Below, in pieces: positions 13,907 to 24,593 of a DNA stretch of 64,000 nt. The notes under the pieces are model-generated. The model was given only the letters and a program-made list of their open reading frames with translations. It ran no database searches and was not told where the DNA came from. The stretch is from NCBI GenBank assembly GCA_030248295.1, contig JASANH010000220.1, positions 434,001-498,000 on the forward strand, given 5' to 3'. Every line of letters begins with the position of its first letter. Position 1 is the stretch's first letter. Source of the stretch: Mesodorylaimus sp. YZB2_4 (Eukaryota > Nematoda > Enoplea > Dorylaimida > Dorylaimidae). A program made the position numbers and the translations under genes.

Positions 13907-15328
13907 CGCGCGGTTTGTGATTGGATACAGAGGAGGCCTTTCAGTATTTCTTCGGGTTGTGGGGTCATGCATGTGATCAAAAAGATTCGCATTTTTGACA
14001 GTTCTGTAGCAATGACGTATCATTATGATGTAGGTCGCACAATACTTAGATTACGGGTATAGTTGGTTAGTCATGGAATTTAGGGTCACGTAGTCAGTGA
14101 AATATTTCTGTTATCTGACACCAGGTCAGTTCGTTGACACTCGACTATAAGCAAGGCCAAGTTATTTCTTCCCACGCTTTTCTTTACGTAACACATAAAA
14201 CTGGTCGCATTGTGTGATTGAAAAGTTGTGTCAAGCATAGTGTCATTTGTACGAATAACCAAATCGTATATCCTTTACGAACGGATGGTCCTGGTATGAC
14301 AACGATGCAGTGCACGAATACCCACTGCCGTTTTGACGATGGATTAGGCCTATATTTGCGTTTCCGTTTGAGTGATTACGTCGGGCCAGCCACGGATTTT
14401 GTTTGGTTGGTGTGTCGAAAAATTTATTAAAACCAGACCAATAAGCATATTTACGCAAAGCTTTCCGGCTTACTGGTTTTTTTAAACACAACCTGTGCAT
14501 GCAGCTTGAATTTGGATTCGTTGAACTGATGCATTACCAACATGGCCAGTGCATGACTCACTAAGAGAACACTCGATTCGAATTCAAGCAAGCGTGCACC
14601 CTTTGTGACTGGACACTTCAGACAACACAGACTGATGGCTAATGGATTGGTGAAATATAAAAGGTAAATCCGGTCTTGCAGGTGTCCTACGACCAAATGC
14701 GATTTATGAATTTGAGAAAATCTACTTGCTTTGTTCGTCTTGTTCAAAAGTGTGGCGAGACTCGATAGACAGCTGCACAACGTATGCGCGCGACCTTGGC
14801 TGGTGAGGGAAAAGGGAAAAATGGAAAAAATAACCCGTCTGAATGGGCGGGAAGATGCGTGATATTTCACGTCCTTGAGCCAGTCCATTTTTGGCGCCAG
14901 ACAAGTTTTGATGAGTGAACGACATTTTTGAATAAAGCGGATGTATTTGAGAATTCCTCAGAGGGCACTGGCATTGGAAAGGTGGTTTTTATGCGCGAAA
15001 TTCGCACAGTGTGTCCATTATGTGGGAAAGTGTATGTGTGTACCCTGGGTCTGACAATGAGTGCAGGGTGCGTGCGCATAGCTGTCAGTCATATCAAGAA
15101 AAGAACACCATTTTACTTCAACGGGTCAACAGGACGCTACGATCAAGAAAACATTTCGACTAATGGTCAATAAAGTTACAGTGGGTGTGGATTGAGCAAG
15201 AGCAGGCAATGGAGTTTCACCCCGCACAATGTCTATAGATAAGGTTGATTGCGACTTGGCTATGTTCACAATGAAATAAGTTCGGTATTGTAGTGTTTGG
15301 CGTGGAACGACCGGTTACATCGAAATGG
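13907..15328. other. Intergenic, no gene seen
   Basis: About 1.4 kb between the GLOD4 stop and the last exon of the convergent EF-hand gene. Open frames here are short or have no recognisable protein character. Confidence 0.45.
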
Positions 15329-15989
15329 TTACTGACTCGTGATCTTGTTATATCCGTCCTTAACTTCTGTAATCGTAAGAACTTGTTACTGTACTTGAGC
15401 AGACTCCATGCTCCAGGCAGATCCACTTGGGAGTACTGATTTATACGGCCACCTCTCCCACGTGGACCTAGGCCAGCTCGCATGAAGGCAAGGTGGGTTA
15501 AAGGGGGTTGACGTGGACCTATAGACCCCAGTACCTATTCTATTCAAATCTACAGTATGCATCTACCAGCGTGGGGACTGTTCAGAGGAAGCAGTGGTGT
15601 GACCTCAGTAAAACTGCGCGACATCCTGTGACCAAACCCATACTCCATTCAACTAGTACCTTACCTTGCAAACTCAGTTTGCCATCGTGATCTTGATCCA
15701 ATAAAGCGAAAGCTTCTTTGACCTTGTCGCCTTGGGCACCGATCAGCTCCTCGCCTAGGAAGCTCTTGAGGAACTGAGTGAACTCTGCCTCACTGACAAG
15801 ACCGTCGTTGTCAGCATCGATGGCCCGGAAGATTTCTTCAGCCTCGGAATCTAAAATAGAAACTATTTTTTCATGCAGTGGCGGGCAGGGATGGCATCTG
15901 AATTCTTGACGTACCATTGTAGGCCTGAAATCGAAAAAGATGCTTCGTGGGATGGCAGTCCAATGTTTGAGAACTCCTTGACTTACCAT
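15329..15989 (-). CDS. Small two-EF-hand calcium-binding protein
   Basis: Four coding exons: 15989-15987 (the start ATG alone), 15925-15916 (10 nt), 15850-15665 and 15366-15329. Phases join perfectly to a 78-aa protein. EF-hand 1 has the loop D-A-D-N-D-G-L-V-S-E-A-E; EF-hand 2 has D-Q-D-H-D-G-K-L-S-L-Q-E, whose final Glu comes from the last exon. That is good evidence for the last junction. Residues at loop positions 1, 3, 5, 6 and 12 are all suitable for calcium. The protein is little more than one EF-hand pair, so it is probably a calcium sensor or buffer. No membrane segment, signal peptide or myristoylation site is present. Reading the introns through would give a longer but wrong frame. 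Confidence 0.85.
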
Positions 15990-16782
15990 ATTTGAATCTG
16001 TTTGAGATGTGAATACGGATTAGAAAAGTGACGCTGAATAAGACTCGTTTGCCGACGACTGGTGTCAAAGGCGGCTGGCACAGGGTTTATATAGAGCCAG
16101 ACACCGCCTTTTCGGGGGAGGGGAGAGAGGGGGAGAAAGTGTATTCATCAAATTTCATTGTGGTGGTAGCGTCATGCCTTTGACGTTCGAGCCCAAAACC
16201 AGACCTGGCCAATATCTATTGGTTGAATGTACAAAGGATGGGCGGAGGTACGCTTGTCTCCACCGACGCCTGTCATCCGAGCTGGCATCATGCGTACGTG
16301 GTAGGCGATCTGGTCTCTTACGACTGGTATCTTGCCAAGTCATCCTACCCTTTCCTGTGCCAACTATGTACTTTGTGCACATTGCCAAATGGTGAAGTGC
16401 AGTTTGGAAATTGCAAGAAGCATTCCCGGTCTGAAAGGGACTGTGTAAAGATAAATTGTGGGCACAATGGAACTGACGCATCAGCAACAATAGTGATTCA
16501 TCATTTCAGATGAATGAGCTGGTTAATTGGCAGGGGCAGGCATCCAAATATGATGACACTGATGTTTGGTGGCCAGATAGCCTGCATTGCTGAAAACGTT
16601 CGTCTAACTAGGCCTCTGATCGTGAATCAGAACTCGCATTGTTGCAATACATACTCGAACATGCGTAATCACCTTATGGATGACGACCAGGTCATGTGCT
16701 TGGACTACCTGATATTTCATAACATGACCTCACTAAACTCATGACCAACTACAGTAGATGTGTACAACGCGCTCACGGCTGC
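15990..16782. other. Intergenic, promoter of EF-hand gene
   Basis: This contains the TATA-like element at 16086-16093 and a purine-rich run (GGGGGAGGGGAGAGAGGGGGAG) near 16116-16137. No coding exon is supported. Confidence 0.45.
16086..16093 (-). promoter_or_regulatory. TATA box candidate for EF-hand gene
   Basis: On the minus strand the sequence reads CTATATAAAC, about 100 bases before the EF-hand start codon. This is a plausible distance for a TATA box with a short 5' UTR. Confidence 0.5.
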
Positions 16783-17991
16783 TCATGGCTGCTTGCAGAT
16801 AGACGGAAGTTGAAAATCTTCTTCCAGGGGTACATCCTGTGTCACATTGTCACCATACCAGTATTCTTCATGTGATATAGAAGTGCTGTTTAGAGGGAAG
16901 CGATACGTGCCGACTTGTAGCTGCCCTGAAAGATGACAGCAGAGGGAAGAGGAAGGTCTGATGATGTTTCCTGTTTGATGCAACCCCGACCTTCTTTAGC
17001 TTTCCTTACTATCAATGTATACACAGCTTCTCCCTTGCCCTGCGCTCAAACATTGTACTGCTTCCTCGCTGAGGAGGTGCTATGTGGTTTTCTTGCATCA
17101 GAGAGCCGCGCAGCACTGCATGTTGATCACCATATCATTTTTGTGCTAACTTTCTAACCCCCTACCACTTACTGCGCGGATCGAAAAAGCGTTCGATGAA
17201 CTCCGTGTTGTCCTCACGTGCCACTGTTCCAGTGTACATATCCACCAATATATTACCGTGTTCCGGAAGAACGTGGTGGCCAGAATAGTGCAGATACAAA
17301 TCAGTATACTGGGCCAGTTCGTCGTAGTACCCTCGATTCGAGTAGACGCATGTCATCTAAAAAAGAGACACTCTGAATCCCAAAATGGCTCATAGATCCG
17401 AGGGGTGTCTTACTGTGACATTGGCATTCTCTGATCCTGGAGTTACGATGTAGCTGAAATTTTCAAAATAATAGTAATCACGGATCCAGGTAGGGGAGCC
17501 TTCTGTTCCTAACGTTATCTTTAAGCGCTTATTGGCATCGTCTTGAATCCAAGTACTGTCAACCTCGTCCACTTTTTGTCCCTTGACATCCCAAACTCTG
17601 TAAACTCCAACACCAGTGACATTATGAAATGGGTCCAGCGGAGGGGCATTGTGATGGGTGCGATCATACTTCCGCTCGCCGCTAGCGTTTTGAATGACAG
17701 GCTCAACTTTTGCTCGGCCTGTAACAGATACGATGGTCTACGTTTCAAGGTGTATAGAACTACCTACTAGGACTTACTTTTTGATACGGAAAAGATCAGC
17801 AGAGCAACGCCAACCAGAATAAGAAAGAGGGCGATGCTCACACGGCACAAGATCTTTTGCCATCTGCGTTGTCGAGTGCGAGCAGATTTCACTATTTTCA
17901 CTTGATCTTGTTCCAACTCTTCTTTCCTCTCGCGAAGGTGCCGTTCACTCATATCGATCGAATTCAGATCGAGTAGCGATCTGTCAGCCAT
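16783..17991 (-). CDS. Unrecognised type II membrane protein
   Basis: Four exons: 17991-17778, 17718-17414, 17356-17173 and 16925-16783. All junctions are GT/AG and keep phase, giving 281 aa. The N-terminal 45 residues are charged (R-E-R-K-E-E-L-E-Q-D-Q) and end in RTRQRRWQK. A membrane segment follows at about 50-69 (VSIALFLILVGVALLIFSVS). The ectodomain of about 210 aa is rich in Tyr, Trp and Asp and has several N-x-T/S sites. It contains only two cysteines, one in 'TCVYSNRGYY' and one in the final 'SICKQP', which could pair. The single-cysteine-pair layout recalls BRICHOS-type ectodomains, but I see no convincing match and leave the family open. Confidence 0.72.
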
Positions 17992-18625
17992 GACGAGCTA
18001 GTCAATGTGAGCTGCAGCGAAACATGTAAGGTAGGCTGAAGGAGATGAAGGCCAGACGTCTTGTTCCATCCACCTTGCTTATCGTCGAGGGACATTCCAT
18101 GCTTTATAGGCCCTCGGCTGCATTAAAAGAGCAATGGGCTCGTAAGGTGTGGAAACGACCGAAACTGCTGTTAGCCGCATAAATGCTGTCGCGTAGGTGC
18201 GAGTGATTGTGCATAATTACAGTTCCTTAGCTGGCAGCAAATACTCGTAGGCTTACGATTATAAGGCGCTAGCTGCTATAAGCATCGTTACTGCAGTACG
18301 AGTACAGTGAGCTCCTTAACGGAAGAGGTGTTGTCCAAAAGATGGAGGACTGGTTGGAAAGCATTTGACTTCAACAAGCTGCAGCAATTCGTCGTTCGCT
18401 CAGCCACGCCCTTCTAGCTCAACAGTTCGTTCATTTCCAGTGCAAAGACTATTTTCCTCACCTTCACAGCCTCGCACTTCAAATGTTTGCATCAGCATAA
18501 CAGCAACGGAAGCACCACTCCCACACTGAAATACCAGCCCCGCCGACCGACCAACTCAAAGCGATCATCCAGGCAAGCTGTGGTTCAGTTCTTTATTCGC
18601 CCTTTCGACTGACTTTTCTATTTAG
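17992..18625. other. Intergenic, possible unresolved 5' exon
   Basis: The stretch 18535-18588 reads 'T-E-I-P-A-P-P-T-D-Q-L-K-A-I-I-Q' in phase with the coding-looking segment at 18626, but its boundary would need a GC donor (CAG|GCAAGC). No start codon could be placed with confidence. Confidence 0.3.
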
Positions 18626-18766
18626 CGCCTCGTGACATCTGTGAAGTTGATGAACCAAGAGACGGACGAGATGAACAAGAAGCTGGACGCACAAGGAAAC
18701 CCGTCGTTCTTCGAAGTGGCTAGCCAAGAGAACGTGGATGTGGCTGGGACGATCACTGCTCGCTGA
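18626..18766 (+). CDS. Possible terminal exon of a small helical protein
   Basis: After a good acceptor (TCTATTTAG) there are 46 codons and a stop: R-L-V-T-S-V-K-L-M-N-Q-E-T-D-E-M-N-K-K-L, then a tail ending A-G-T-I-T-A-R. The composition looks coding (amphipathic, Glu/Lys-rich helix). A matching upstream segment ends in L-K-A-I-I-Q at a GC donor. No start was found and no family is recognised, so this may be the end of a small gene or a fragment. Confidence 0.35.
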   Translation, partial: RLVTSVKLMNQETDEMNKKLDAQGNPSFFEVASQENVDVAGTITAR

Positions 18767-19267
18767 GCGAAGCCGTCACGAGGTAATAAATCGAAACCCC
18801 CAAACCGTTTACCCTCTAAGCCGTGAGCGATTCACTCGCTATCGTCGAGGTGCTCCGAGTGGAGAGAAAAAGAATACGAATAGACAGTCTCGGCTGTCCA
18901 ACACCGACAGGGTTCAAAGCCCGCCCGCCATCGTCCGAGGAAGTCGGTGTGCAGTCCAGGATGCCCTCGCGTTTAGGGCATCCTAGTGGAGACACGCAGA
19001 GGGAAGCTGCTGTGTGTGCTGGTCCCCGCACAGCCGGCTTAGAAGGTTTGACTGATGGTCGGCTAGAGGCACACTTTGGCCTGCTAATGGAACAGGTGGA
19101 CATTATGCGAAGAAAAACATACTGTGCAGTAGGTGTTCAGCAGACATTTTAACTTCGACGCGCCATTCGAAATGATTTTGGGCAGACCTACTTCGAGGCA
19201 GAATTATTGGCGGGCGAATGCGCCTTAAAATTTACAAGAAGTTTGTCTTCCGTAAAGAGGAAATTTT
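18767..19267. other. Intergenic, no gene seen
   Basis: Only a 10-bp-stem hairpin at 18958-18984 is notable. The open frames here are Arg/Pro/Gly-rich and look non-coding. Confidence 0.4.
18958..18984. repeat. Hairpin, 10-bp stem
   Basis: AGGATGCCCT (18958-18967) and AGGGCATCCT (18975-18984) are exact reverse complements around the 7-base loop CGCGTTT. Confidence 0.85.
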
Positions 19268-19856
19268 TTGAAAGCTATTGCCATTGCTGTTATCATACAA
19301 CGCAGCAGATGGCTTGCGTGCTGGGGGTTCTGCCTCTTGACTAAGCTACCTACCCCTTTCATCGCGCATGACTCGACCTATCAATTCCTCATTTGCTCGT
19401 ACGCCAGTTTCGCCCCGCATTTCGCAAAATACTCTTTGATTGAAGACAATACCATCACTGCGGTAACTGCCTGTATTTACCTCGGGGCTACTCTCCTCCA
19501 CTGGCATCGATACAAATCTACTACATTTGCTGGCGAGTTTCAAAAAAGTAAATGGAGAAGACAAATGGACTTGGATGTTTCCATATCCGTTTTGGTCATT
19601 GGTTCTGTCTACATCGTCAGCTCAGGTGCTGCCTCGATTTTGGTCGCTATCGCGTCCAAAATGCTGACAGTAGACACCATAATCAAACTATCTCCTGTTG
19701 CTTCAGTCTTTATTTTTAGTAGTTAATGTACCCATTTGCTGGTCCATCCCGTTTAAGTCAAAAATTCAGAGAGTCATTTATGAAATTGCTTCGCGTGGAC
19801 AGCAACGTAGCCAACAACATAGCAGTCGTACCTCATTCTTTATTGTAACAGTCTGA
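19268..19856 (+). pseudogene. 7TM receptor-like fragment, frame-broken
   Basis: An open frame of 152 codons (19268-19726) shows hydrophobic segments resembling the second half of a seven-transmembrane receptor: 'ITAVTACIYLGATLL', a basic loop 'KSKWRRQMDL' and 'SISVLVIGSVYIVSSGAAS'. In another frame, directly after an AT-rich junction near 19715, comes a plausible seventh helix, 'LVVNVPICWSIPFKSKIQ', with a short tail ending at 19856. Either a short intron (acceptor TTGCTTCAG) or a frameshift separates them. The first three helices are not found upstream. This is most likely a decayed chemoreceptor-type gene; the receptor family is not certain. Confidence 0.4.
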
Positions 19857-21347
19857 TTTAACCGTTAAGATGTACAATGTGCCCTGTCTTCGAGAGGATT
19901 TTACTCGAACCGCAGGAAAGTACTGTACTAGAACTTCTTTGACTGTTGTGTTGCGTTGTTCTCCTTCAGATAATGACAATATCCCCTGCTGTGTTATCAC
20001 TATGCCTCTGTATAAAGAGTCCAGCATGATTCGCTTGACGTGAGTGCCAGTCATAATCTGTACCATCGTGGCTTTTGTAGCCTCTGCTTGGTGCAACTCG
20101 GGCCAAATGAGGTAGTCATTCTGGACTTAAATAAGCATTCTCCTGCCACCAACTGATGCACTGTGTAGAGCTAACGATAAGGGACAGACGCGTCCATGAT
20201 CACACTCATCGTCAGCAGATCTTCCCATTGTCGGTTGCACTTATTTGTTATTTGGACTTGGGTGCATGCCACGTATCTTTGCAGACGGCCGAGATACTGT
20301 AACTGACCTTTGGGGACAAGATCTATCGCTATGGACCTCACTGAGCAGGATGGGCTCAACGAATTTGAATAGGGGCGGTCTTATAAGGCGACACCAGCAG
20401 AGCTGGGATTTTGATGCGTCGAGAGCAAATTATGAAGATGCGCCAACTATAAAATTCAGCCCTGCATGGTATCCTCTAGGAAAATTTCAGATCAGACATA
20501 CATGTGGCATTATCACGAACAAAACGGCTATTTTGAAGCCAAGAAAATGATAAAGAGTGATGTGCTCAAGGGCGAGAGATCATAGTAAATCTGCTGTAAT
20601 GTTTGTAACAGCTTATAGTGCCGAACATTAGCAGCCACAACTCAAGCGGGGACAAGCGTATGCTATAAATGAATAAGAAATGCTAGCTGCAGGCTGAAGG
20701 AGCCTCACAGTCAATGTTTGGAATGTTGTCAATGCAGGTATGATTGTGACTCTAAAGTGATCAACCTTGGAGCGGTTGGCTCTTGCGGTTTAACGTTATC
20801 ACATAGTTGATCTTTGCGATTGTCATTTCATTTACAAATGCTCATTCAATTGCACCTCATCGTCAGTAGAGTGACGTACCTTTTTATCTTTTTTGGCTTG
20901 AGACCATTTTGCGAAGAGCCAGCCAGCAGTCAAACCGTATAAGCAAGGCTGTGCGGACCAGCACGCACAGCAGCGTCCCTCTGCACGTACAAACGAGGAG
21001 CACCTCTGCACGAGAGAATCCTGGGGTGGACACCAGGCTTCCTCGGACGGCGGGCAGTGGGTTCAGGACCCCCCCCCCCCACGCGGCATGGCCCCATTGC
21101 ATTATATTTAATACTGATTGTGGGACCGCGCCCTGCGGTTTCTAGAAAAGAGGCAGGCGCACATGACGGTCAGATATACAGACTATGACAAGAGACGTTA
21201 ATTTCAAAATTATTCGTAGAGTGTAAAGTCCTTTATAACAGCTGCATAAAGCTCTCGCGTGAGCTGTCGGCATTACCATTGCTCGGAGTGGAGCTGTGCA
21301 GCTGCGTGATTCTGCGCCTTTGCCGTCGTTTATTGGCCGTCTTCAAG
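19857..21347. other. Intergenic, no gene seen
   Basis: About 1.5 kb with no recognisable exon. A run of ten C lies at 21070-21079. The segment at 21250-21347 is the likely 5' UTR and promoter of the next gene. Confidence 0.45.
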
Positions 21348-22259
21348 ATGCCCTATGCAGAATTCCCCAAAAGGGCGGAGAAGTTGGACGAGCAGAAGAC
21401 AAGGCCGGGGTCGGGCAGCGATGCACCACCAATCAGATACGATTGGACAAAGTCTCCGACAAAATGTCCGACCAAGAGAGTCTATTCAAAGCGGTCTCCA
21501 AAGAAGTCATTGGTTGGACTGAAGCGAGGACCAGGGCCAGAGTTGGAACAGCAAGCAACTGTGAAACGAGGCTACTTCGATGCATCGACCAAACAGAAAT
21601 CGATCAGCAGACGCACCTCAGTTACGACAAAGACTAATCCGGGCCAAGACAAAGCGGGTCTGCCAGACACGGGGCGAACAAACACGGAATCGAAGGGCAG
21701 GTCCACCATTTCGATATCATTTGCTTCGCGGAACGAGAAAACAGACGTCAAGAGTTCAACGGCATCGGGGAAAGTTGTTCCGACTCCGAAAAAATCGGCC
21801 GAGCATGTCGCATCCAATTCGATCATTGACTTGCCAGAGAGTTACAAAGCCCCCGATATCCAACTCGATATGCGATATCTGCCCACAAGCACGAGGAAAT
21901 CTGACATCGATCCGACGCCACGAAAGACCACGTCTACGAAGGAATCGAAAGAACTGCATAGATCCTCGGCGGAAACGCTGCACATTCCACACAATCGAAC
22001 ATCCACCTATCGCCGACGCGAGAGGCGTATTTCCGGCGGTCACAAGCATTACGGAAGTCCAGCTCCGAGGAGGCATCGCAAGCCGTCGCAGTCCAGACGA
22101 ATCGAAGCAAGAACGTCGTCGTCGGCCAGTCGTAAGTGCAAGTGCAAGCGCAGTGCCCTAATTTGCACACTGATAGTCGCGTTTGCCTTATTAATCATTC
22201 TGGCCGTTGTTATCACCCTCGTCGTGTTTTTTGCCGGGAAATCTGGAGCGAAGAAGTGA
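21348..22259 (+). CDS. Lys/Ser-rich membrane protein with C-terminal anchor
   Basis: A single-exon frame of 303 aa starts at the first ATG (21348). The long N-terminal part is basic, disordered and rich in Lys, Ser, Thr, Arg and Pro. It contains L-P-E-S-Y-K-A-P-D-I-Q-L-D-M-R-Y-L-P-T-S (162-181), closely matching residues 51-70 of the protein at the left edge of the window. A cysteine/lysine patch K-C-K-C-K-R precedes one membrane segment at about 268-297, with only a few residues after it. It is thus a tail-anchored or minimal type II protein with the bulk in the cytosol. Unlike its relative it has no mucin stalk. A spliced longer form is not visible. Function unknown; the K-C-K-C patch could be palmitoylated. 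Confidence 0.72.
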   Translation: MPYAEFPKRAEKLDEQKTRPGSGSDAPPIRYDWTKSPTKCPTKRVYSKRSPKKSLVGLKRGPGPELEQQATVKRGYFDASTKQKSISRRTSVTTKTNPGQDKAGLPDTGRTNTESKGRSTISISFASRNEKTDVKSSTASGKVVPTPKKSAEHVASNSIIDLPESYKAPDIQLDMRYLPTSTRKSDIDPTPRKTTSTKESKELHRSSAETLHIPHNRTSTYRRRERRISGGHKHYGSPAPRRHRKPSQSRRIEARTSSSASRKCKCKRSALICTLIVAFALLIILAVVITLVVFFAGKSGAKK

Positions 22260-22496
22260 TGTGTATCGAGGTGATCAATGATGTTACGGATTCTGATCTG
22301 GGTCTATGCTGATTCTAATGCTTGCTGCGCATTGTGCCACGTACGAGTACAACACGGATGAAGTATTCTTATTGTAGCTTAATTGATGCTCACCTTCATG
22401 GGCCGTTCAATATGTACCGGTATGCCTTCGCTCAAATTGGGGGTCAGTCGGGAGCATATTCGAGCGGGGTACAGTGTACTGTATTCGATGTGGACG

Positions 22497-23021
22497 CCGA
22501 TGCACTTTCCAGCAATTTTGGTCAACAGGAATCGGCACACAAAATCGTGAAAAAGAGCTTTCATTTATCTCATACCCAGACCCAGAAGGGGGTGAGGGAC
22601 TAAGGGCGATGGCGACCTTTCCAGGCCTTTCAATTGATGTGTGGCGGCGAGAGAGGGGACACTCACTCAAAACAGCGTTATTAATAAGAGTACTGATTTT
22701 TTGTATCAAAACCGGAAATTTCCTGGCAAAGTGGACAACAATATTCTCGATTCCAGTCTTTCGTTCGATTTCCTTCACCGCTGATTCCCATTTTTTCAAA
22801 TTACGCGCTAGATTATGAATAACAGCACCGTGCTTGGCCGATTCCCTCACGCATTCTCTCCAAATGCCTAAAAAGAGAATTTTATTTGAAATCGTGTTCA
22901 ATAGCTTCAAGAGTTGGTGCAGAAGCGTACGGAAAAATTCCGCACCCGCAGTTCCTCCAGTGATGACCACACCTTTCAAGAACCCTCAATACGATGCCAT
23001 TTTGTGCTTAGGTTCATCCAT
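22497..23021 (-). pseudogene. Short-chain dehydrogenase/reductase pseudogene
   Basis: The fragments follow SDR (retinol-dehydrogenase-like) order. First comes a start region ending in M-A-S-Y and an in-frame TGA (22986-22988). Then comes the Rossmann start V-V-I-T-G-G-T-A-G, a normal intron (22945-22868), and the continuation 'RECVRESAKHGAVIHNLARN' and 'KEIERKTGIENIVVHF'. The active-site-side motif L-I-N-N-A is placed too early. In another frame (around 22500-22560) 'FLLTKIAGK' resembles the later H-F-L-L-T-x-L motif. The catalytic Y-x-x-x-K region was not found. The premature stop, internal deletion and frame change mark it as a dead copy. The functional parent is not in this window. Confidence 0.7.
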
Positions 23022-23411
23022 AACGACTTGACGAGGACGAGGACAGGATCGCCCCCACAGAATGCACGACCATCGTGGCAGCTCAGTCGGCCAAGTTGTT
23101 TCAGGAAATTTAGAAGGCGAGCTGACGACAACTATCGGCCAGTGGCAGTCCAACCAAAAATACCTTTCTTCCTCCAAGCAGACAATCATTCGGTTGCTTG
23201 CAAATGGGAGGGAGTTGCTTGCAAATGTCAGCCAGGCTGTCACTCGGTGAGCCACTTGGGGCATATATACTGTACGGCCAACTGCTCATGCACAACGACT
23301 GTATTTGGGACCACGTTTGCCCGGGGAACACATCACGCATCACTTTACACTCAACACACCGACAGCAAATCGATTTGTCAGTGGAGTCACTCGACGAAAA
23401 GTTCAGGTAGA

Positions 23412-24422
23412 TCAGATTGCTGTGCTGTTCTTCGGGTCCTCCTGAAAGGGCACGAGTGAACTCAGGAAACGAAGACACTGAGCCTGCACTTACGGGTGGG
23501 GCGGCATCTTGCGAGACTGCGGCCAGCGACCTCGCACCCTTCGGGGCGGACGTGAGTGCTCCACTGGTGGCTTCCTTGGCTGTTGGGAGATCGATCGATT
23601 GCATCGACGCCTGAAACAAACAACATGAGCCGTCGAACCCGAGCTCACGACTGGCACACTCACCACTGGACCCGTTTTCGGTGCCACTGATCCGGCCCGC
23701 AACGAAGGCGAAGGCGGGGGTGCCTGACCGCTCTGAAAGCGAAGGTTATTTCATGTCGTGACTGCGCATCCGAGTTTCACGCACTCACGTGTGTGCTCGT
23801 GTCCGCGCTCTTCTCAGCAGGCTCGGGAGCGGGCTCCTCGGTCTTGGACTTGGGACTCTTCTTTTTGCCTCCTTCTTCTTTTGGCTCGGCCTCGAACTCG
23901 GCTCGTAGTTTCTCCTGTAGTTTGAGCAATTCGGTCTTGGCCCAGACAATACGACGTTTCTCTCGCTTCTTCTTTCCCCCCCGCTTTCGGTTCCGACCCT
24001 GGCTCCTCTTTCGGTCTCTTCTCCTTGTCGCTGGCGCCCTCGCTCTTCTTGGCCTGCTTCTTCTTGCCCTTGTTCCTGCCCTTCTCCATGGCCAAGCAAT
24101 CTTCCTTCTCGAGCACGTGTATGATCACCACAGGCTTCTCGCCTCGTTTCTTTCGTTTCTGCAGCTGCAACAGCTCGTTCACTTCCTTGTCCCTGCCACT
24201 GCTCGCGCTGCCGCGTCTTTGCCGCTCCAGTTGTTTCAACTGCAATTCGTGCAGTCGCTGTTCTTCCTCGCTGCGTCTGCAACACGCGCACGAAAAGATC
24301 ATGGCCGCCAATGAGACCAGTGCTGCCGTCGAGACCACCAGACCCACTGCCAACGTTTGGACGTCGACCTCGGACCATCCCAGAATGATCTCTTCCACAC
24401 CACGACGCGATACGGGCGCCAT
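23412..24422 (-). CDS. Single-pass membrane protein with charged coiled tail
   Basis: Exons: 24422-23789, 23732-23664, 23610-23494 and 23441-23412. The N-terminus is short and followed by a membrane segment at about 21-45 (LAVGLVVSTAALVSLAAMIF) ending in C-A-C-C. The long tail is highly charged: Q-L-x-E-R-Q-R-R helix, Lys/Glu-rich stretches, then a Pro/Ser/Ala-rich end. The frame breaks inside exon 1 at a run of seven G (minus strand; 23976-23982). Removing one base restores a frame that runs to a good GTGAGT donor in phase 0 and through three further phase-compatible exons to a stop (about 282 aa). The simplest reading is a homopolymer sequencing error. The gene is divergent from THOC3, with 171 bases between starts. 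Family unknown. Confidence 0.65.
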
Positions 24423-24593
24423 CAAACCGACCGGCCACTCGGCAACGACAACGAATGAACCTGCTGGAGGACAGCCGGGCAGTCAGCACTTTACACGTCG
24501 AACGAGGACCCGGGAACCCACTGTCCACTTTACACTGCCTTCAACACTGGCGGGGTATTTTTTGAATTAGTGCTCTATGACAAAGGGGGCGCA

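Noticed and set aside
16783..17991. Assignment of the type II membrane protein to the BRICHOS/ITM2 family
   Set aside because: Topology and a single Cys pair are similar, but the conserved BRICHOS Asp/Cys sequence context is not visible.
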